Source of the DNA: Daphnia pulex
Taxonomy: Eukaryota > Arthropoda > Branchiopoda > Diplostraca > Daphniidae
Direction of reading: 5' to 3'
Length of the DNA: 64,000 nucleotides
NCBI RefSeq assembly: GCF_021134715.1
Contig: NC_060027.1
Span: 5,022,001-5,086,000, forward strand
The notes under the pieces are model-generated. The model did no database searches and was not told the origin of the DNA. It saw only the letters and a program-made list of their open reading frames with translations. The translations under genes and the position numbers were made by a program. Each line of letters begins with the position of its first letter. Within the stretch, counting starts at the first letter, position 1. Below are positions 35,001-48,095 of the stretch, one piece after another.

Positions 35001-37639
35001 ACTCGGCGTTATGCAAATTGCGTGAATATCCGCAACGACGGAATAAGCGAAGCCATTGACGAGTCGTCCGTCTTAACGGGAGGAGATTTCCCCCCAGCCA
35101 ACAAATTCCAAACGGAAACCTTTTGGGCGGACAAGATGTGCGGGGACATCAACAACTCAAAAATATCGACCGCGTGAGGCCTATCGCACGTGGACTCTCT
35201 AAGAAGAAATGTGAGCGATAAACAAAATTCACGGAAAAATATAACGACCGTCAAGAGCAGGTGAACGACGACGACACCTGCTCCAGCACGTGCCATTTTA
35301 AGCGGATGGATTAAATAAATAAATAAATAATCAACCAACTTGTCGTCAAACTGCCTAGCAACCGAAATTTTGGACACAAATTGTTGTTGTTTTCGAGGGG
35401 GAAAAACCCGTTTTATTTTTTATTTTTTGAAAGATGAAACCGCTCCCGGGTTGTTTCACATTCGTGACCGACTCGTGTTCGACCTCTTCTTAAACCACCA
35501 CCATCTTCTTTAAAACTTTTTAAAAACACAAAAGCCAGGAGCTTTTATTACGAAAAAGAAGAAGAAGAAGAAATGAGGCAGCATGTTTCTCTCATCGAGC
35601 CGGAGCGTTGAACTCGAAAATGGGAAAATAAATAAAATGTTTCTAACCAAATACTCACAAAAAGAAAAAGAAAAAAAACATTTCAAGAAAAGTCAGCTGA
35701 TTCTAGACTCTACAGTCTCTACACGCCCGTGAAAACCAACAAAATGAGCCGGAACGAACAAAAAAAAAATCAATTACAGAATACAATTTTTGCAATCTAA
35801 AAAATGTGATGAGAAATGTCAAAAATGATTCTTACGTTTAAAAAAGTTAATTTTCTAAAAAAATGATCGAATTTGACCTGATTTTTCTGGAAGGAAGAAA
35901 GAAAAAATACAATGGGCGAAATGGGAACCCCTTTTGTGGTAGTCGCTCCTCTCAGCTGATCACGTGAGTGTTACGGCCGGCCTTGAACCGTGTTTATCCC
36001 ACCTCCCGCAAGAGTTCGGGCAGCAACGTCCAGCATCTCCTCTACTACTACTCTGCCCGTTCACACCGTTAAACCCCCTCCGGTCAATAAACATTAGGAC
36101 GAGCACATAAGAACTGAAAAGAAAAAAAACCTTTTACGTTCGTTCGTTCGTTCGTTCTTCTTCTCTGGCCAATAAACAACACAGTCAGAAATGAACGTTG
36201 CGTCCCGCACAGAGTCTTCCGCTCCGGAACTCCGTCTGCTGCTGCATCTCCCGTTAGATTTTATAGGGCCGACGTGACCGGCGTCCTACTTCTAAGAGCT
36301 GGTTCAAACAAGATTCAAATAGACTGTAGAATAGAAATAAGGTATAGAGAGAAGGGCCCATGGCGTCATAGACGAACTCCATTGACTGGTGGGGCCCAAT
36401 TTTCACATGTGCTAATAAATGGCAGCCATTGAATGAGATAAGAAAAAGAACTTACTACGCACAAGTCCTCCCCCACTTTTGTAAACGTTTTACGTCATCC
36501 GCCTACGCAAGCAACCCCTTCCGCCACACACTCGGGTATCGATCCAGCTCTCTTGGCCCCCCACCCCCTCTCGCTTGTGTGTGTGTGTGTGTGCGTAGGG
36601 ATCGACGAAGCTTCTGGAACGTTCATCATCATTACGACGAGTCCCGAAAAGGTCAGATGAAAAAGGGTTGCCATTTTAGGTGGAAAATGCGAATCGATCA
36701 CAGACGACGACGACGATGGCTGAGGCGGTCGAAATGGGCCCGGACGCCCTTAAAAGGGTATGTGGGCGAACCCCGAACTAGAAAATGTTGTCTGGGGGTG
36801 CCAAATGGCCGAGGAAAAACTAGAAAAGAATGCACCGAGAATAACCCTGCACGACGTCATCCATTGGTAACGGGCCAGCAAAAGAAAAAAAATTCACGGC
36901 GAGAATACACGTGCAATATACACCGAAATGAAATGAGATGAAAAACTATTCCCATACATCTGACCCGAATATAAAACCTCGACCCGGGTCAAAGGGCTTT
37001 TTCTAGACTATTCCACATGACGAATAGACGAATTGAATGAATTAAATAAAACGTCAAATTACCTGCATGAGGGGGAAAATGGGCCTGTCCATGTTTACGT
37101 GTGTGTCGTACAAAGAGAAGTGAAATGGCGAACGTCGGCTGCTCAAGTCACACACTTTTACAAGTCACAAGACGCACCACAGAATCAACAATTCACTAGA
37201 ACGAAGAGAAACCCTTCGTTAACAAATAAATAAAATCAAATAATCAATTAAAAAGTAAGGATGATTTAAAAATACATTTGGGAAATGGTAGACGAGAGGG
37301 TTAAATGAGGGAGGAGGGTGGAAGCATGGCTCATGGCCGCTTAGACCGGCGTAGACAAAAGTTACACATATGAACGGGGTGGAATTACAAATAAATGAAT
37401 CTCTTGTGAGCAGAGCACACTTACCGAATGTTACACACGTTCTTGGCACAAGACACTGACACACAATGGCTGGGGGTTTCTGGTGGCCACAAAGTTACAT
37501 ACACTTTTTTCGGGTAGACGTTTGGTTTTTTAGACGCAGCGGATCTCCTAAACGTGTATGTTGGCGTCGACCGAAAACTGAACGAGCAACACTTGTGGCG
37601 TTTCATCGACCAAGTAGTAGACGACGAAAAAACCCCCCC

Positions 37640-37665
37640 GTGTGTGTGTGTGTGTGTGTGTGTGT
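37640..37665. repeat. GT microsatellite
   Basis: Thirteen uninterrupted GT units directly after a short C-run. Similar shorter GT tracts lie near 36575-36593 and 28705-28719. Confidence 0.9.
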
Positions 37666-38814
37666 CTTCTTTTGGGCCCGCTGCGCTTCTCCGCCCTCTA
37701 ACTGGCGGATTACGAACCGCTGCCAAACCGCCCAAAAACCGTCTGGCCCTTTATTTTGTATTTTCGAATCTTTTTTGGCAATTTCCCCCTCTGGGCATTC
37801 AAGTACGCCTCTCTCGACATTCGTCTGCTAGACCCAAAACATTGGCCGAAAATCTTTCGATTGTCAAGGCCGAAAAATTTGTTATCACTTTATTAAATAT
37901 TACAATCACTCGCCAATTTATCTGCCGTAGACGGTGACACAAAAGAGGTTTTCGTAACAGAAAAAAAAAAGACAAATGATAAGATAAATGGCGGCTCGAT
38001 CAGCTGCCGGGACAGAGAAGAAAACAAAGGTCAACCATCGACGATATTGCAACCAGCCAATGTTTATGGCAAGTGCAGCCGATAAAAAAGATTCGCCTTT
38101 TTTATTTTTTCGTGCCAACCGAATATTTACCAACTTAACGTTGGACTAGTATCAGTAAAATAAAAATAAATGCGACTAGGTCCTGGGCCACATGATTTAT
38201 GGATGAAGGTATTCAGAGCTAACACACACGGACGCTTAAACTTGGATGAGGCGTGCTCTCGACTCACCGTTATATTACACACACAAACTATACATCAATA
38301 AATTACACGAGAAAGCTGCACGCCGCCATGATAAACGTGCAGCTCCTATCCTTCTTCCTGGTCGATCTCTTTAGAATTAAAACTCCCCCTAGATTATCAA
38401 ATGAACTCGATTATATCGACTTGAATGATTAATTGAATAACAGCCATCTCTCAGGAAGATGACGTATGTTTATAGTGAAAGTGTGCCACACGATTATTAA
38501 TAACTATTACGTAGAAGGTCGTTCTCACCACACACAAATTGGCCGTGAGCAGTTAATATTAAATGAATTTGATCTCGATAGACAAAATAAAGTTGATGTT
38601 GCATTGCTGGTTTGGTCGGCCAGTTTCCTATTGATTTTCGCCTGTTGGGTGAGAAAATCACTATGTGCCATAGAGACGACGACGGAGTGAGAGAGAATCG
38701 ATCGACTCACGCCCCACTTTTTATTTTGTTTTTTTTTTTCCCGTTTTTCCGTTTTATTTTTTGGGCTGCTGGGGCTGATGTACTTGGTCGTCTTCCTACG
38801 CAGTTGCATCCGAT

Positions 38815-38822
38815 TGACGTCA
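38815..38822. promoter_or_regulatory. Palindromic CRE site
   Basis: A full TGACGTCA octamer in the TENT5-BCKDHB interval. It is a candidate bZIP/CREB-type site. The function is inferred from the motif only. Confidence 0.3.
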
Positions 38823-40072
38823 TAGCGTCGCATGGTGAATGGCTCTCGTAGATACTGCTAGATGTCCTGTGCAATTTGACGAACTGGCCAACTTATTTTT
38901 TTTTTCTTTAGTGCCATCGCATTGTCTACCTCGTTAAATATTCTCGTGATATATACTATATACGTGTGTAATAGTATTAGCTGCTGCTGCACAGAGGATA
39001 CAAGAGAGCAGAGCAGACGCTGGCACTGCAACCGATAATCAACAATCGCCCCGGCTGACTGACTGTGTGCGCTCAGCACAAACACGGAATTGAGTCCGGA
39101 TATCGAAACCTCATTTTAATGGGAAATCATTTTTATTTTTATTTTATTTTTCCCTCTCTATCCATTGATTGAATGGCAAAATAAAAAATAAAATATTTGG
39201 GGGTTTTCAACAGCTGACGTCGACAACATTTTTATTATTCCGGAAAGAAGAAGAAAAAATAAAAAAAGTTGCGGTAATCGATTGAAAATGCCACCGGTTA
39301 CGTCACGACATCCGTAGATTTTTTTTTTTTCTTTTATTTATTATTTGTTGTATTAATAGTGTCACCTGACAGGTTTGCAAAAGGTACAAGAATAGGATGG
39401 ATGGTATAACATACCCAACAACGCTCTTCACGGTGAATAGAGTAGTTTTCCAGCAACGATATACATCGTTTCTCTATATTATACATATACCGGCGGGAAT
39501 ACCTAACGTGAGTTTACCTTTTTTCTCAGAAATATATGTGTCACCTGTACACACGCACCGAGATGATTTTTCCCATTGATGTTACAAAATAACAATTTTT
39601 TTCTGTTCTATACATTTATAGGATATCTTTTTTAAAATATTCCCTTCGCATTACGTTCTGAATTTCTCATTCATAAAGGATATTATGTGAATTTACTATA
39701 CCATATACTCGCACACAGGTTCGCAAATAAAAAAAAAAAACTGTACACGAAATGATGATGAATCGAATCCATTCATTTCCATCCCGGACGACAGGATATG
39801 AGCGGATTGGCTCACGCGAATCTAACGCGATTTCACGGCCTTTTTTTTGAATGATTATTACAATTCGGATGTCAATTTGTTTTCATCTAGTCTATTTAAT
39901 GTAGTTCAAGAGTGGCCTATAAATATATCTAAGTCTGGCCTATCACGTAATGCTCACAGGTGTTTAGATTCATCCAATAACAGCAGTGCGGACGTCAGCG
40001 CGTGTAAACGATGAGAGAATAACCAAGGCAAAGGAGCGGGTGTTGCAGGTGCGTGATGGAGTGCACCACCAA

Positions 40073-40101
40073 CACCTATGTGCAGCACTGGCACATAGGT
40101 G
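40073..40101. repeat. Perfect 11-bp stem, 7-nt loop hairpin
   Basis: CACCTATGTGC (40073-40083) pairs exactly with GCACATAGGTG (40091-40101) around the loop AGCACTG. It is compact enough for an RNA hairpin, but too short for a typical microRNA precursor unless flanking bases pair. Confidence 0.6.
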
Positions 40102-40732
40102 CACTAGGCATTGAAACGATGTCAATAATAATAATAATGCTCATCATCCACTTGTTCAAACGCGGAAAATAAGATAAACAGACGACGAAACAGATCTAGG
40201 ACCCCATCGCCCGTGTGTATTTCACGGATGTGTGCACTGCTCCCCGCTGCGGTGTACATGTGTACAAAACAACCGAGAATATCCCGCTCGCAATAGGATA
40301 CATATAGACTTGCTGGTTACCATATTAAAATTTGGTTTTATTTCAATATTTCAAAGAGAAAGAGAGAGAGGAAATGGCAGCCAACTCTCTGATAATATCT
40401 CTATTACATAGGGCATTCACCCTAGTGGCTATTAGTATATATGCAATTGAAAAACATGTAGAGTAGATATGTGGGTTCTATTCTCTGTGCTCCGGGACTT
40501 TGTAAAAAAAAAAACAATTCAAGTTCACAATTACATTTTCGGTCGTTATTTTATTTGTCTTTGAATTAATTGACAATAGAACTCGTTTGCGCGAGCTATT
40601 TGCTGATAGCCTTAAATGGCAATCGCACTCACCAACTGGGTAATAATAATATGCATGTAATCCTACTGTACATGCAGAGCAAGTGAGTGCTGTGCACGTT
40701 TGAGATGTATTATTTTCTGCGACGCAGTTATT

Positions 40733-40740
40733 TGACGTCA
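40733..40740. promoter_or_regulatory. Palindromic CRE site
   Basis: A full TGACGTCA, followed within eight bases by GCACGT. Candidate bZIP binding site in the intergenic region. No gene start is attached to it. Confidence 0.3.
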
Positions 40741-42881
40741 CGTTGCACGTACCGAGTGTGGCAGTGATGGCAGCGGCTGGCCGGCGAATCAATACCGAGA
40801 GCCCAACAACATATGCACGGCCCTTTAGAGTCTCTGCTGCTGCTGTGTGCGCTGTGACGTCTTTCCAAACGACTAAACACTTGTCGACGGGGGATGAAAA
40901 CGTTTTAGCTCTTTTATTCAAAGCTATTTAATCGGATGCGCTTTAGATTTAATGCAAAGTAGAGAGGGAACACTGTGTAGCTACACGGTTAAACTGATGT
41001 TCGCGTCTAGAACGTTTGAGTTAAATGTTCTTGGAATAATCAGCCCGCATTGACGTATTCGCACGTGCAGAACGGGTCTCGAGTGATCTATATAAAACAG
41101 ACGGCGGGAAATTTGAAATCTTATTTGATGTTTAAAAGAAAACACATTTTTTGGGAATAAATAAAAACATTCGCAATGTATGCATGTAGAACCCGTTGAA
41201 TTTTTACATCCATTGTTGAGAGAGCAGATATAAACGGCGAGACACGTCACGCGCTCTCGAACCTGTTTCGTCAACCGAAGTGATAACAAATTATTTGATT
41301 CCGCGATTCACAGTCCAATTCAATTCATCGAGTCGATTATTAAGCAATTGGCTGAATTTTTTTTTCCAATCGAAAAATATTCAACCGCAGAATTTTTTTT
41401 TCCAGTCAGGAATACTATAAACCTGCAACCGAAATAGTAAATAGAAAATCGATTATTATGTGAATTTCCGGCCAATCTGGAAAAGTCGTTACTACATTTT
41501 TGCCAACTGAAAATGTCGACGGCGATTGTATAAGCTATATTCCCCCTAAAGCTGAAGGTCGCCAATGTGGAAATGCAGCAATCTCGGTATACTTGTACGC
41601 ATTCTACAATACAAGTAATAATATGCAAAAAAAAAAACCAACGTCCTTCAAAGTCGACTGCACGCAAAGTTGTGTCTTTCTTTCTTTCCTTCAAGCTGCT
41701 GATATTATTATACAGGGTGTACGTTACATAGTGGGAGTCTAATAGCTAGCAGCTCTAGCCGGCTCTGTGCTATACGCCATGGCGTGTGGACAAGAGAGAG
41801 AGTTGAACTATTCTGACAGATTATATGAAAATGAATGAAACCAAGTCAAAAAATAAAATGAAATGACGACAGTTCCGGCATTTCGAATATTATTGTACAA
41901 TAATAAGCCTTTGATTTTCAGCCAAAAAAAAAGAGAAATATATATCTATCCCCCCTTTTTTTCCTTCACGAACAAAGAGGGAAGTGAACGATGACAGTTG
42001 TGTATATAAAAACCGAAGTCGGCGATTGCACGATAGAGAAAAGAGCGAAAGTGACTCTCTCTCTTTCTCGGATCTATTTTTCCCCCTTTCAAAATAGTCA
42101 TAGTACTATAACAATATCCTTTGGAAACTGTGTTGACTTCCTTGTAAAAAAAAAAGCCAAAAATTACAGTTAAAATTGCCCCTATTGTCTTAAATTTATC
42201 TGTTAAAAAGCGAATTATTTATTCGGGACAAGATTCGGGAATTTGTTGTTCTGCGCCAATTCTATACGGAAGGACAGTAGAGAACAATGGTGGCTCATTG
42301 TGTGTGAGCAATGATCGTGAGTTTTCTAATCATTCGGATGGGGGCTCAACCGAGCCGATCGTAAACATTGGAAACATCTAGAAAACCGATAAAAAAAATT
42401 TGAATTGTTTGCAGTCAACTCGTGTAAACCGAATCTCTTGCGTCAATTTGCTTAGTGGACGCCTCACGGATCTCTCCCTAATCCAGATCGATCCCCAAAC
42501 AACGTAATCAGCGTTTTGTGTAGTCGACATATAGAATATATTTGTATGTATACTGTATATTATATATATACTATATCATTGCTGGTACATACATGTTGCC
42601 TACCGAGATAAGGAGAGCTGCGCTAAGGCCGACTGCTGGTAAATAGTGTGCAACGGTAATCGCACCCTTGAGACATACATATGCACGCCTGGACACGTAC
42701 ACATTCGACCTCAGTGAAGGGAACAAATGAGCATAAACAAAATTTCCTTTTTTTTTTTTTTTTTTAGATTAGTTATGTAATGTACAATCATATCTCTCTG
42801 GCGAAAGCGATTTTAATTAAATTTTAATTCTTTATTTTTTTTTTTTTCGTTTTAAACATGACTTTTTTTTTAATTGCTCTC

Positions 42882-45035
42882 TTAATAGTTTACTAGTTTC
42901 TTGACAGCTTCGAAGCAACGCCATTTGTCGGGCATGTAGAACGGCTCAAACATGTGCGGGAAAGGTGTGTCGAATCCCGTGACACGCTCAATGGGCGCCT
43001 CTAAATTCAGGAAACACTCGTGCTGTTTTCGGGGTAGAAAGAAAGTGTTGAATTAATCAAAGAGAAGCATTGATTGAGATCGTTCACCTTATCATCACAG
43101 CCTTTTTATTTTTTAAAAGTTACCTGAATGCTGGCCGCTATTTCAGCTCCAAATCCAGACGTCAATGGCGCTTCATGGGCTATCAACAATCGCCCCGTTT
43201 TCTTCACCGACTAGAGAAACATAGTTAGAAAGCGATTAACGAAAAATAATAATCATAATAAAATGGCGAATAGAGTAAAAACAACCAAGATCAATATAAA
43301 CAAAATGGCGAAAGAGAGGCAAAAAGAAACGACAATCACATTGGATAATAAGTCAACAGGTTTCACTTCCGCGTCTCGCCTCACCGACCCTCCCACAATT
43401 CGAATATTTTTGTCCAAACCTGGTCGTTGTGCCCACAATTAGAAATCGGCAGCTCTACTGTTACAACCACCGCAACAACAACAACAACAACAAAAGGGCT
43501 GGGTGATAAACGAAAACAGAAATACAATTCCAGCCATTCAGCGCAAATGTCAAGAGAGAAGTTTCACTTAAACCATGTGACTCTCGTTTCGGATTGCTTC
43601 AAAATTTCTCATTTTTTATGGTATCTCCCTTTTTTTTAAAAACAATTTTTATTTTTTCCCACAGCAACGGAGAGAAAGGGCATAATGTTCGGGTTACCAA
43701 CCTGGGCGATGGTCTCCTTGTCCCACGGGAGAATGGTAACCAGATCGATCAGTTCGCACGAAACGTTGAGCTGATCCTTGGCTAGTTGGCAGACTTCGCG
43801 CAGAACATGAACCTGGGTGCCCCAGCCGACCAGCGTGATGTCATCTCCTAATGAAATCAGATTAATAAAACCCATATGTTGGCGACGTTTCTCTTTTTAT
43901 CGTCGGGCGAATAAAATCCCGACATCAAAAATATGTTTATACGTCTCAAAAAAGATAAGACCAACACAACACATGATGATTTGATTATGGACACAAACCT
44001 TCGACTAGGATGTCGGCTTTCGACAACGGCATAGTGTACTCTTTGACTGGAACCTGTTCGACGGCGCTACGGTACAGGATCTTGGGTTCGAAGAACAAGC
44101 ACGGGTTTTTGTCACGAATGCACGACAGGAGCAAGCCCTTGGCCTTGATGGGCCCTCGGGGAACCACAACCTTTTAAAGACAACGTACAGAACCGCATTA
44201 AAAACAACAAAAAAAAAACAGTGTCACCTATCATCCATGACAAGAAATTCAGGTTTCACCTTGAGTCCGGGGCAATGAGCAAAGAAAGCTTCAGGGCTTT
44301 GGGAGTGGTACACCGCTCCATGCCCTACTGCAGAGCAGGGAGCACGGATGGTCAGAGATCCACAATCATAAATGCCCCCACTCCTGTACCGGTATTTGGC
44401 AGCTTCATTGCATATCTGGCAAAAATAATGATTTCGAACAAGACCTGTTTAATGTTTCGAGATAATGAATATAGCTTCAGGCTCTTGAATGATACCTGAT
44501 CAAATGCTGGAAGGATGTAATCTGCAAACTGAATCTCTGCAATGGCAGTGGCTCCAGCAGTGGCAGCTCCGATACCAAATCCAGCAATTCCTTGCTCACA
44601 CAGTGGGGTGTTGAAAACTCTGGACTTGCCGTGCTTCTCCTGGAGGCCAACTGTGCAGCGAAACACTCCACCAAATGCAACATCCTCACCAAAGATAACT
44701 GCAAGCAAATCAAAATTCTTAAAAAGTGCAAATCAAACCATTTGAATTAATTGTCATGTTTACTTACCAGCAGTTGGATCTTGGGTTAGAGCTATATCAA
44801 GTGAATTATTGATGGCCTGAAACAAATTCATCCGCTGAGTTTCACCTGCGTGCGAATCAAATTCATTTTAACGATGCCATGCATTCAATATACATCAAAA
44901 TTAACCGATTGGCGAACCTTCGGAAGCAGAAACAGTATCTGGAACGAAAGTGAAATGAGACAACCGCTGAGATATTCTTAACGGGCATTTATTGTTGAGA
45001 ATGAGATTCCGTTTAATGAAAGTACGGAGAGCCAT
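42882..45035 (-). CDS. BCKDHB: Branched-chain 2-oxoacid dehydrogenase E1 beta subunit, mitochondrial
   Basis: Beta subunit of the thiamine-diphosphate E1 component that decarboxylates the keto acids of leucine, isoleucine and valine in the mitochondrial matrix. Eight exons: 45035-44918, 44845-44768, 44698-44496, 44415-44260, 44170-43999, 43847-43702, 43210-43124 and 43022-42882. They join in phase to 366 aa (human precursor 392). The N-terminus ([10 protein letters not shown], then Arg/Ser-rich, no acids) is a typical mitochondrial presequence. Family motifs: [77 protein letters not shown] and FFEPKILYR. Later come [13 protein letters not shown] and [19 protein letters not shown] and the C-terminus favour BCKDHB over pyruvate dehydrogenase E1 beta. 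A poly(A) signal lies 46 nt past the stop. It is divergent from the first FLVCR-like gene. Confidence 0.96.
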
Positions 45036-45850
45036 GTTTACACTTAGCAATTTTACGTCGATATCGTCTGATTCCAACTTCCGATTATTCGTTTTTTCAT
45101 CACTAGAGCTGCCATCTATCGTTGCGAACGGTCATCTCTTGAACCAAACGCAATGCCGTTCCTTGTTGTCTACTCTAATCGATTAGAGCAGCACTTCTTC
45201 CTGTTCCGCGGGTCACGAAATAAAAAGTTATCGCCCCCATGTGACCCGGATGGCGTATCAAGTTGGCGAGCGATCATTTACAATTTTTTTTTCTTTTTAT
45301 CCAGAATTTAGTTCAACATTTAACCGCAATTTTCTCCCAACAAAGAAACCTTACAACTTTTCGTGGGCTAGTATACAAATAGACCCAACACAATTGAACT
45401 CGGCCATCAAAATGTAATGAGAATCCATGTTTGCTGTGACGAAATCGATTGGCAATTCAACCTTGAAGGGCATTCGTTGACTGGACGCTCCCAATGTGAT
45501 AGGATATCAATATGGCATCCCACGAGAGCCCAACATCAACAATCATCCGTCAGGATAATCGCGTACGACTGTAAGTCTAAGCTCACTCGTACATAGTCAA
45601 GTCAGTAGTGTGGACCGCAAGTGTAAATAACGGAGAACAACCATTTGATCAGCATCAATTTGTATTTTTTTTATTTTTTTAAGTTTATTACCAGAATGGC
45701 GCCTTTATTTGTCGCCTGACCCGTCACTTGAACCGGGCCTATAACCAAGCTATAGACGATCGATAAAATTCGCCGTTCTCATTCCTATTCAAAGTGCACC
45801 AGTCCCTGAAAACGATAGTGCGAACATTGACATTTTTTGTCATCAGACAT
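45036..45850. promoter_or_regulatory. Divergent promoter region BCKDHB / FLVCR-like A
   Basis: 815 bp between two divergent start codons. It contains the 16-bp perfect palindrome CTCTAATCGATTAGAG at 45173-45188, 138 bp from the BCKDHB start. No TATA box is placed with confidence. Confidence 0.5.
45173..45188. promoter_or_regulatory. 16-bp palindrome with paired-type homeodomain core
   Basis: CTCTAATCGATTAGAG is its own reverse complement. The core TAATCGATTA has the TAAT-N2-ATTA layout known for cooperative binding of paired-class homeodomain dimers. That use here is inference. Confidence 0.4.
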
Positions 45851-48095
45851 ATGGAGTCGAAAATGACGCCGGCCAGCCCAGTCAGCGATCACGATCTACT
45901 GACACATCACAATAAGCATGCGCAGAAAAATGGGAACGAGATAGTCGTTTTCCACATTTCGGTGCCGGAAGAAGCCGAGTCGAAAAACACCGGATCGCAG
46001 GATCATCGGCAAATGCTGTCCACCAAAGTGTACCCACGGAGATGGCTGATGCTCTTGATTTTCGTCACGGTCTCAATGCTCAACGCCTTCCAATGGATCC
46101 AGTTTTCTATCATAACCAGTTTGCTGATCAAGTACAACCTATATCATTATCATACGTATTAAAAGTAGCTACGTACCGAGTTCATATCTTTTTTTGTTTG
46201 ATGTATCTAGATATTACGGCGTCGATAGTCAAACTGTCAACTGGACGTCATTGGTTTACATGGTGGTTTATGTTCCATTGATATTTCCAGGTGCCTGGGT
46301 CATGGATAAAATGGTCAGTCTAGACATGGGAAAACAGGAATTTCAGAGTGCAAATGCTGATAACAGCAGGCCATTGAAAATAATAAATAAATAACTCCCG
46401 GGTCTAAATTTATCTCTCAATAGGGTTTACGAGTGACGCTGTTGATTGGAAGTTTGGGGACGGCGGCTGGCGCGTGGGTTAAAGTATTATCCGTCGCTCC
46501 CGATCGCTTTTACGTCGCCCTCATCGGTCAAACGATCGCAGCCGTTTCGCAGGTCTTTGTCTTGAGCGTCCCGCCAAACATAGCGGCGACATGGTTCGGT
46601 CCCGATCAAGTTTCATCGGCCTGCTCCATAGGAGTCTTTGGCAACCAGGTAAAAACATTTCAGCTAGTAATCTGATGAAGAATAAATTTGGAATAATCGG
46701 ATCGAGTTGAACTCGGTCCGATTCGAATGATCACATCAGTATGCTGATGGGCTCTCTCTCTAACGGAATATTTAAATGGAAGTTATGATACAGCTATATG
46801 CAAGAAACATATCCTGGTCGTAAAAGTAAGACTCGTAAATTTATTAGATACTTTGTCTGTATGCCCATCAATATACAGTTAGGTGTGGCTCTGGGTTTTC
46901 TCCTGCCGCCCATATTGGTGAGGGACGGAACTATTGAAGAAATCGGCAGCGGACTGAGTCTCATGTTCTACATTGTGGCCGGATTATGTACGGCTGTTTC
47001 CATTCTCGTCATCGTAGGTATATCAATTCGAAACAATTCAAATTGACAAAGTTTTATAAAGCTGCTATTTACATATTATGAATGTCAATTTCCATTTGAT
47101 TTGAATTGCAGTTTTTCAATCCAAACCGCCGCTGCCTCCGAGCCTGGCCCGTTGCTCTATCGACTCGTCGACGGACTCGTTGAATTATTCGCAATCGATT
47201 AAACGGATTATGTGGAACCGAGACTACGTCCTTCTCTTGGTCACTTACGGCATCAACGTAGGGGTCTTTTACGCCATGTCAACCCTCTTGAATCAAACCA
47301 TTCTCCAGCATTTCCCAGTAATAAGTCGTCGACAACTTGAGCAATTGCAATTAGCGTAACGAGCCAACAAATCATAATGACGTCCCAATTATTCCCGGAC
47401 GTGATATAGGGGCAGGAAGAAAGTGCCGGGCAGATTGGATTGACGATCGTCGTCTGCGGAATGGCCGGCTCCGTCCTGGGTGGAGTTATTCTCGACCGCA
47501 CTCATAAATTCAAGTGAGACATGATGTGACTTTTTTAAAAATTCGTTTCCATAATGGACGTGACGATTGATCGCCAATTATAACAACTCTCGTTTTCGTG
47601 TCTATAGAGAAACGACGCTAGCCGTCTACGGAATGGCCGTCGTGGGAATGGTTGCCTACACTTTCACTTTCAATGTGGAGATCATCGCCGTCACGTTCGT
47701 CACGGCCGGAGCCGTAGGGTATGTTATATCGAATTACACTTGTATTTCTTTTGATTTGATTTATTATATTCATGTGACCTGTTTTTTTTTATTTGTCGAT
47801 ATTTGTGCGGTCTGAATTGGTCAGCTTTTTCATGACGGGATACCTTCCGGTGGGATTTGAATTTGCCGCCGAACTCACCTACCCCGAACCGGAAGGAACC
47901 TCATCCGGGCTGCTCAATGCGTCCGCTCAGATTTTCGGCATCGTGTTCACTCTTTTAGGTGGGTGGTTGCTGGACGATTACGGCGACCTCGTCTGCAACG
48001 GGACGTTAACGTTGGCTTTGTTCATTGGAGCCATTGTGACAATGTTCATCCGTCCGGAACTCAGACGTCAGAGGGCCGTCAATGGTTTCAAATAG
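45851..48095 (+). CDS. FLVCR-family (SLC49) major facilitator transporter, copy A
   Basis: Twelve-helix plasma- or organelle-membrane transporter of the SLC49 group; vertebrate relatives carry choline/ethanolamine and have been linked to heme. Eight exons: 45851-46131, 46211-46313, 46424-46648, 46879-47017, 47112-47317, 47410-47513, 47608-47718 and 47825-48095 give 479 aa. The N-terminus is soluble. Helix 1 carries the family block [10 protein letters not shown]. Other landmarks are [76 protein letters not shown] and [12 protein letters not shown]. The ATG at 45851 is the first in frame; only a GTG lies upstream. Poly(A) signal at 48212-48217. First of three tandem paralogues; its third exon has no internal intron. 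Substrate is not predictable. Confidence 0.93.

Larger units (their letters stand above)
32089..42881. other. Large intergenic region upstream of TENT5
   Basis: About 10.8 kb between TENT5 and BCKDHB, whose 3' end comes in from the right. It should contain TENT5 5' UTR exons and promoter: a splice-acceptor-like TTCAG ends at 32089. Visible features are simple repeats ((CGTT)n at about 36137-36156, GT at 37640-37665), CRE palindromes (38815-38822, 40733-40740) and one hairpin (40073-40101). ORFs of 60-170 codons here show no domains. A minus-strand AATAAA at 42831-42836 serves BCKDHB. Confidence 0.45.

Noticed and set aside
36429-36941. 170-codon plus-strand ORF
   Set aside because: No domain, includes a microsatellite translation (runs of Cys/Val), upstream of TENT5 in non-coding texture.
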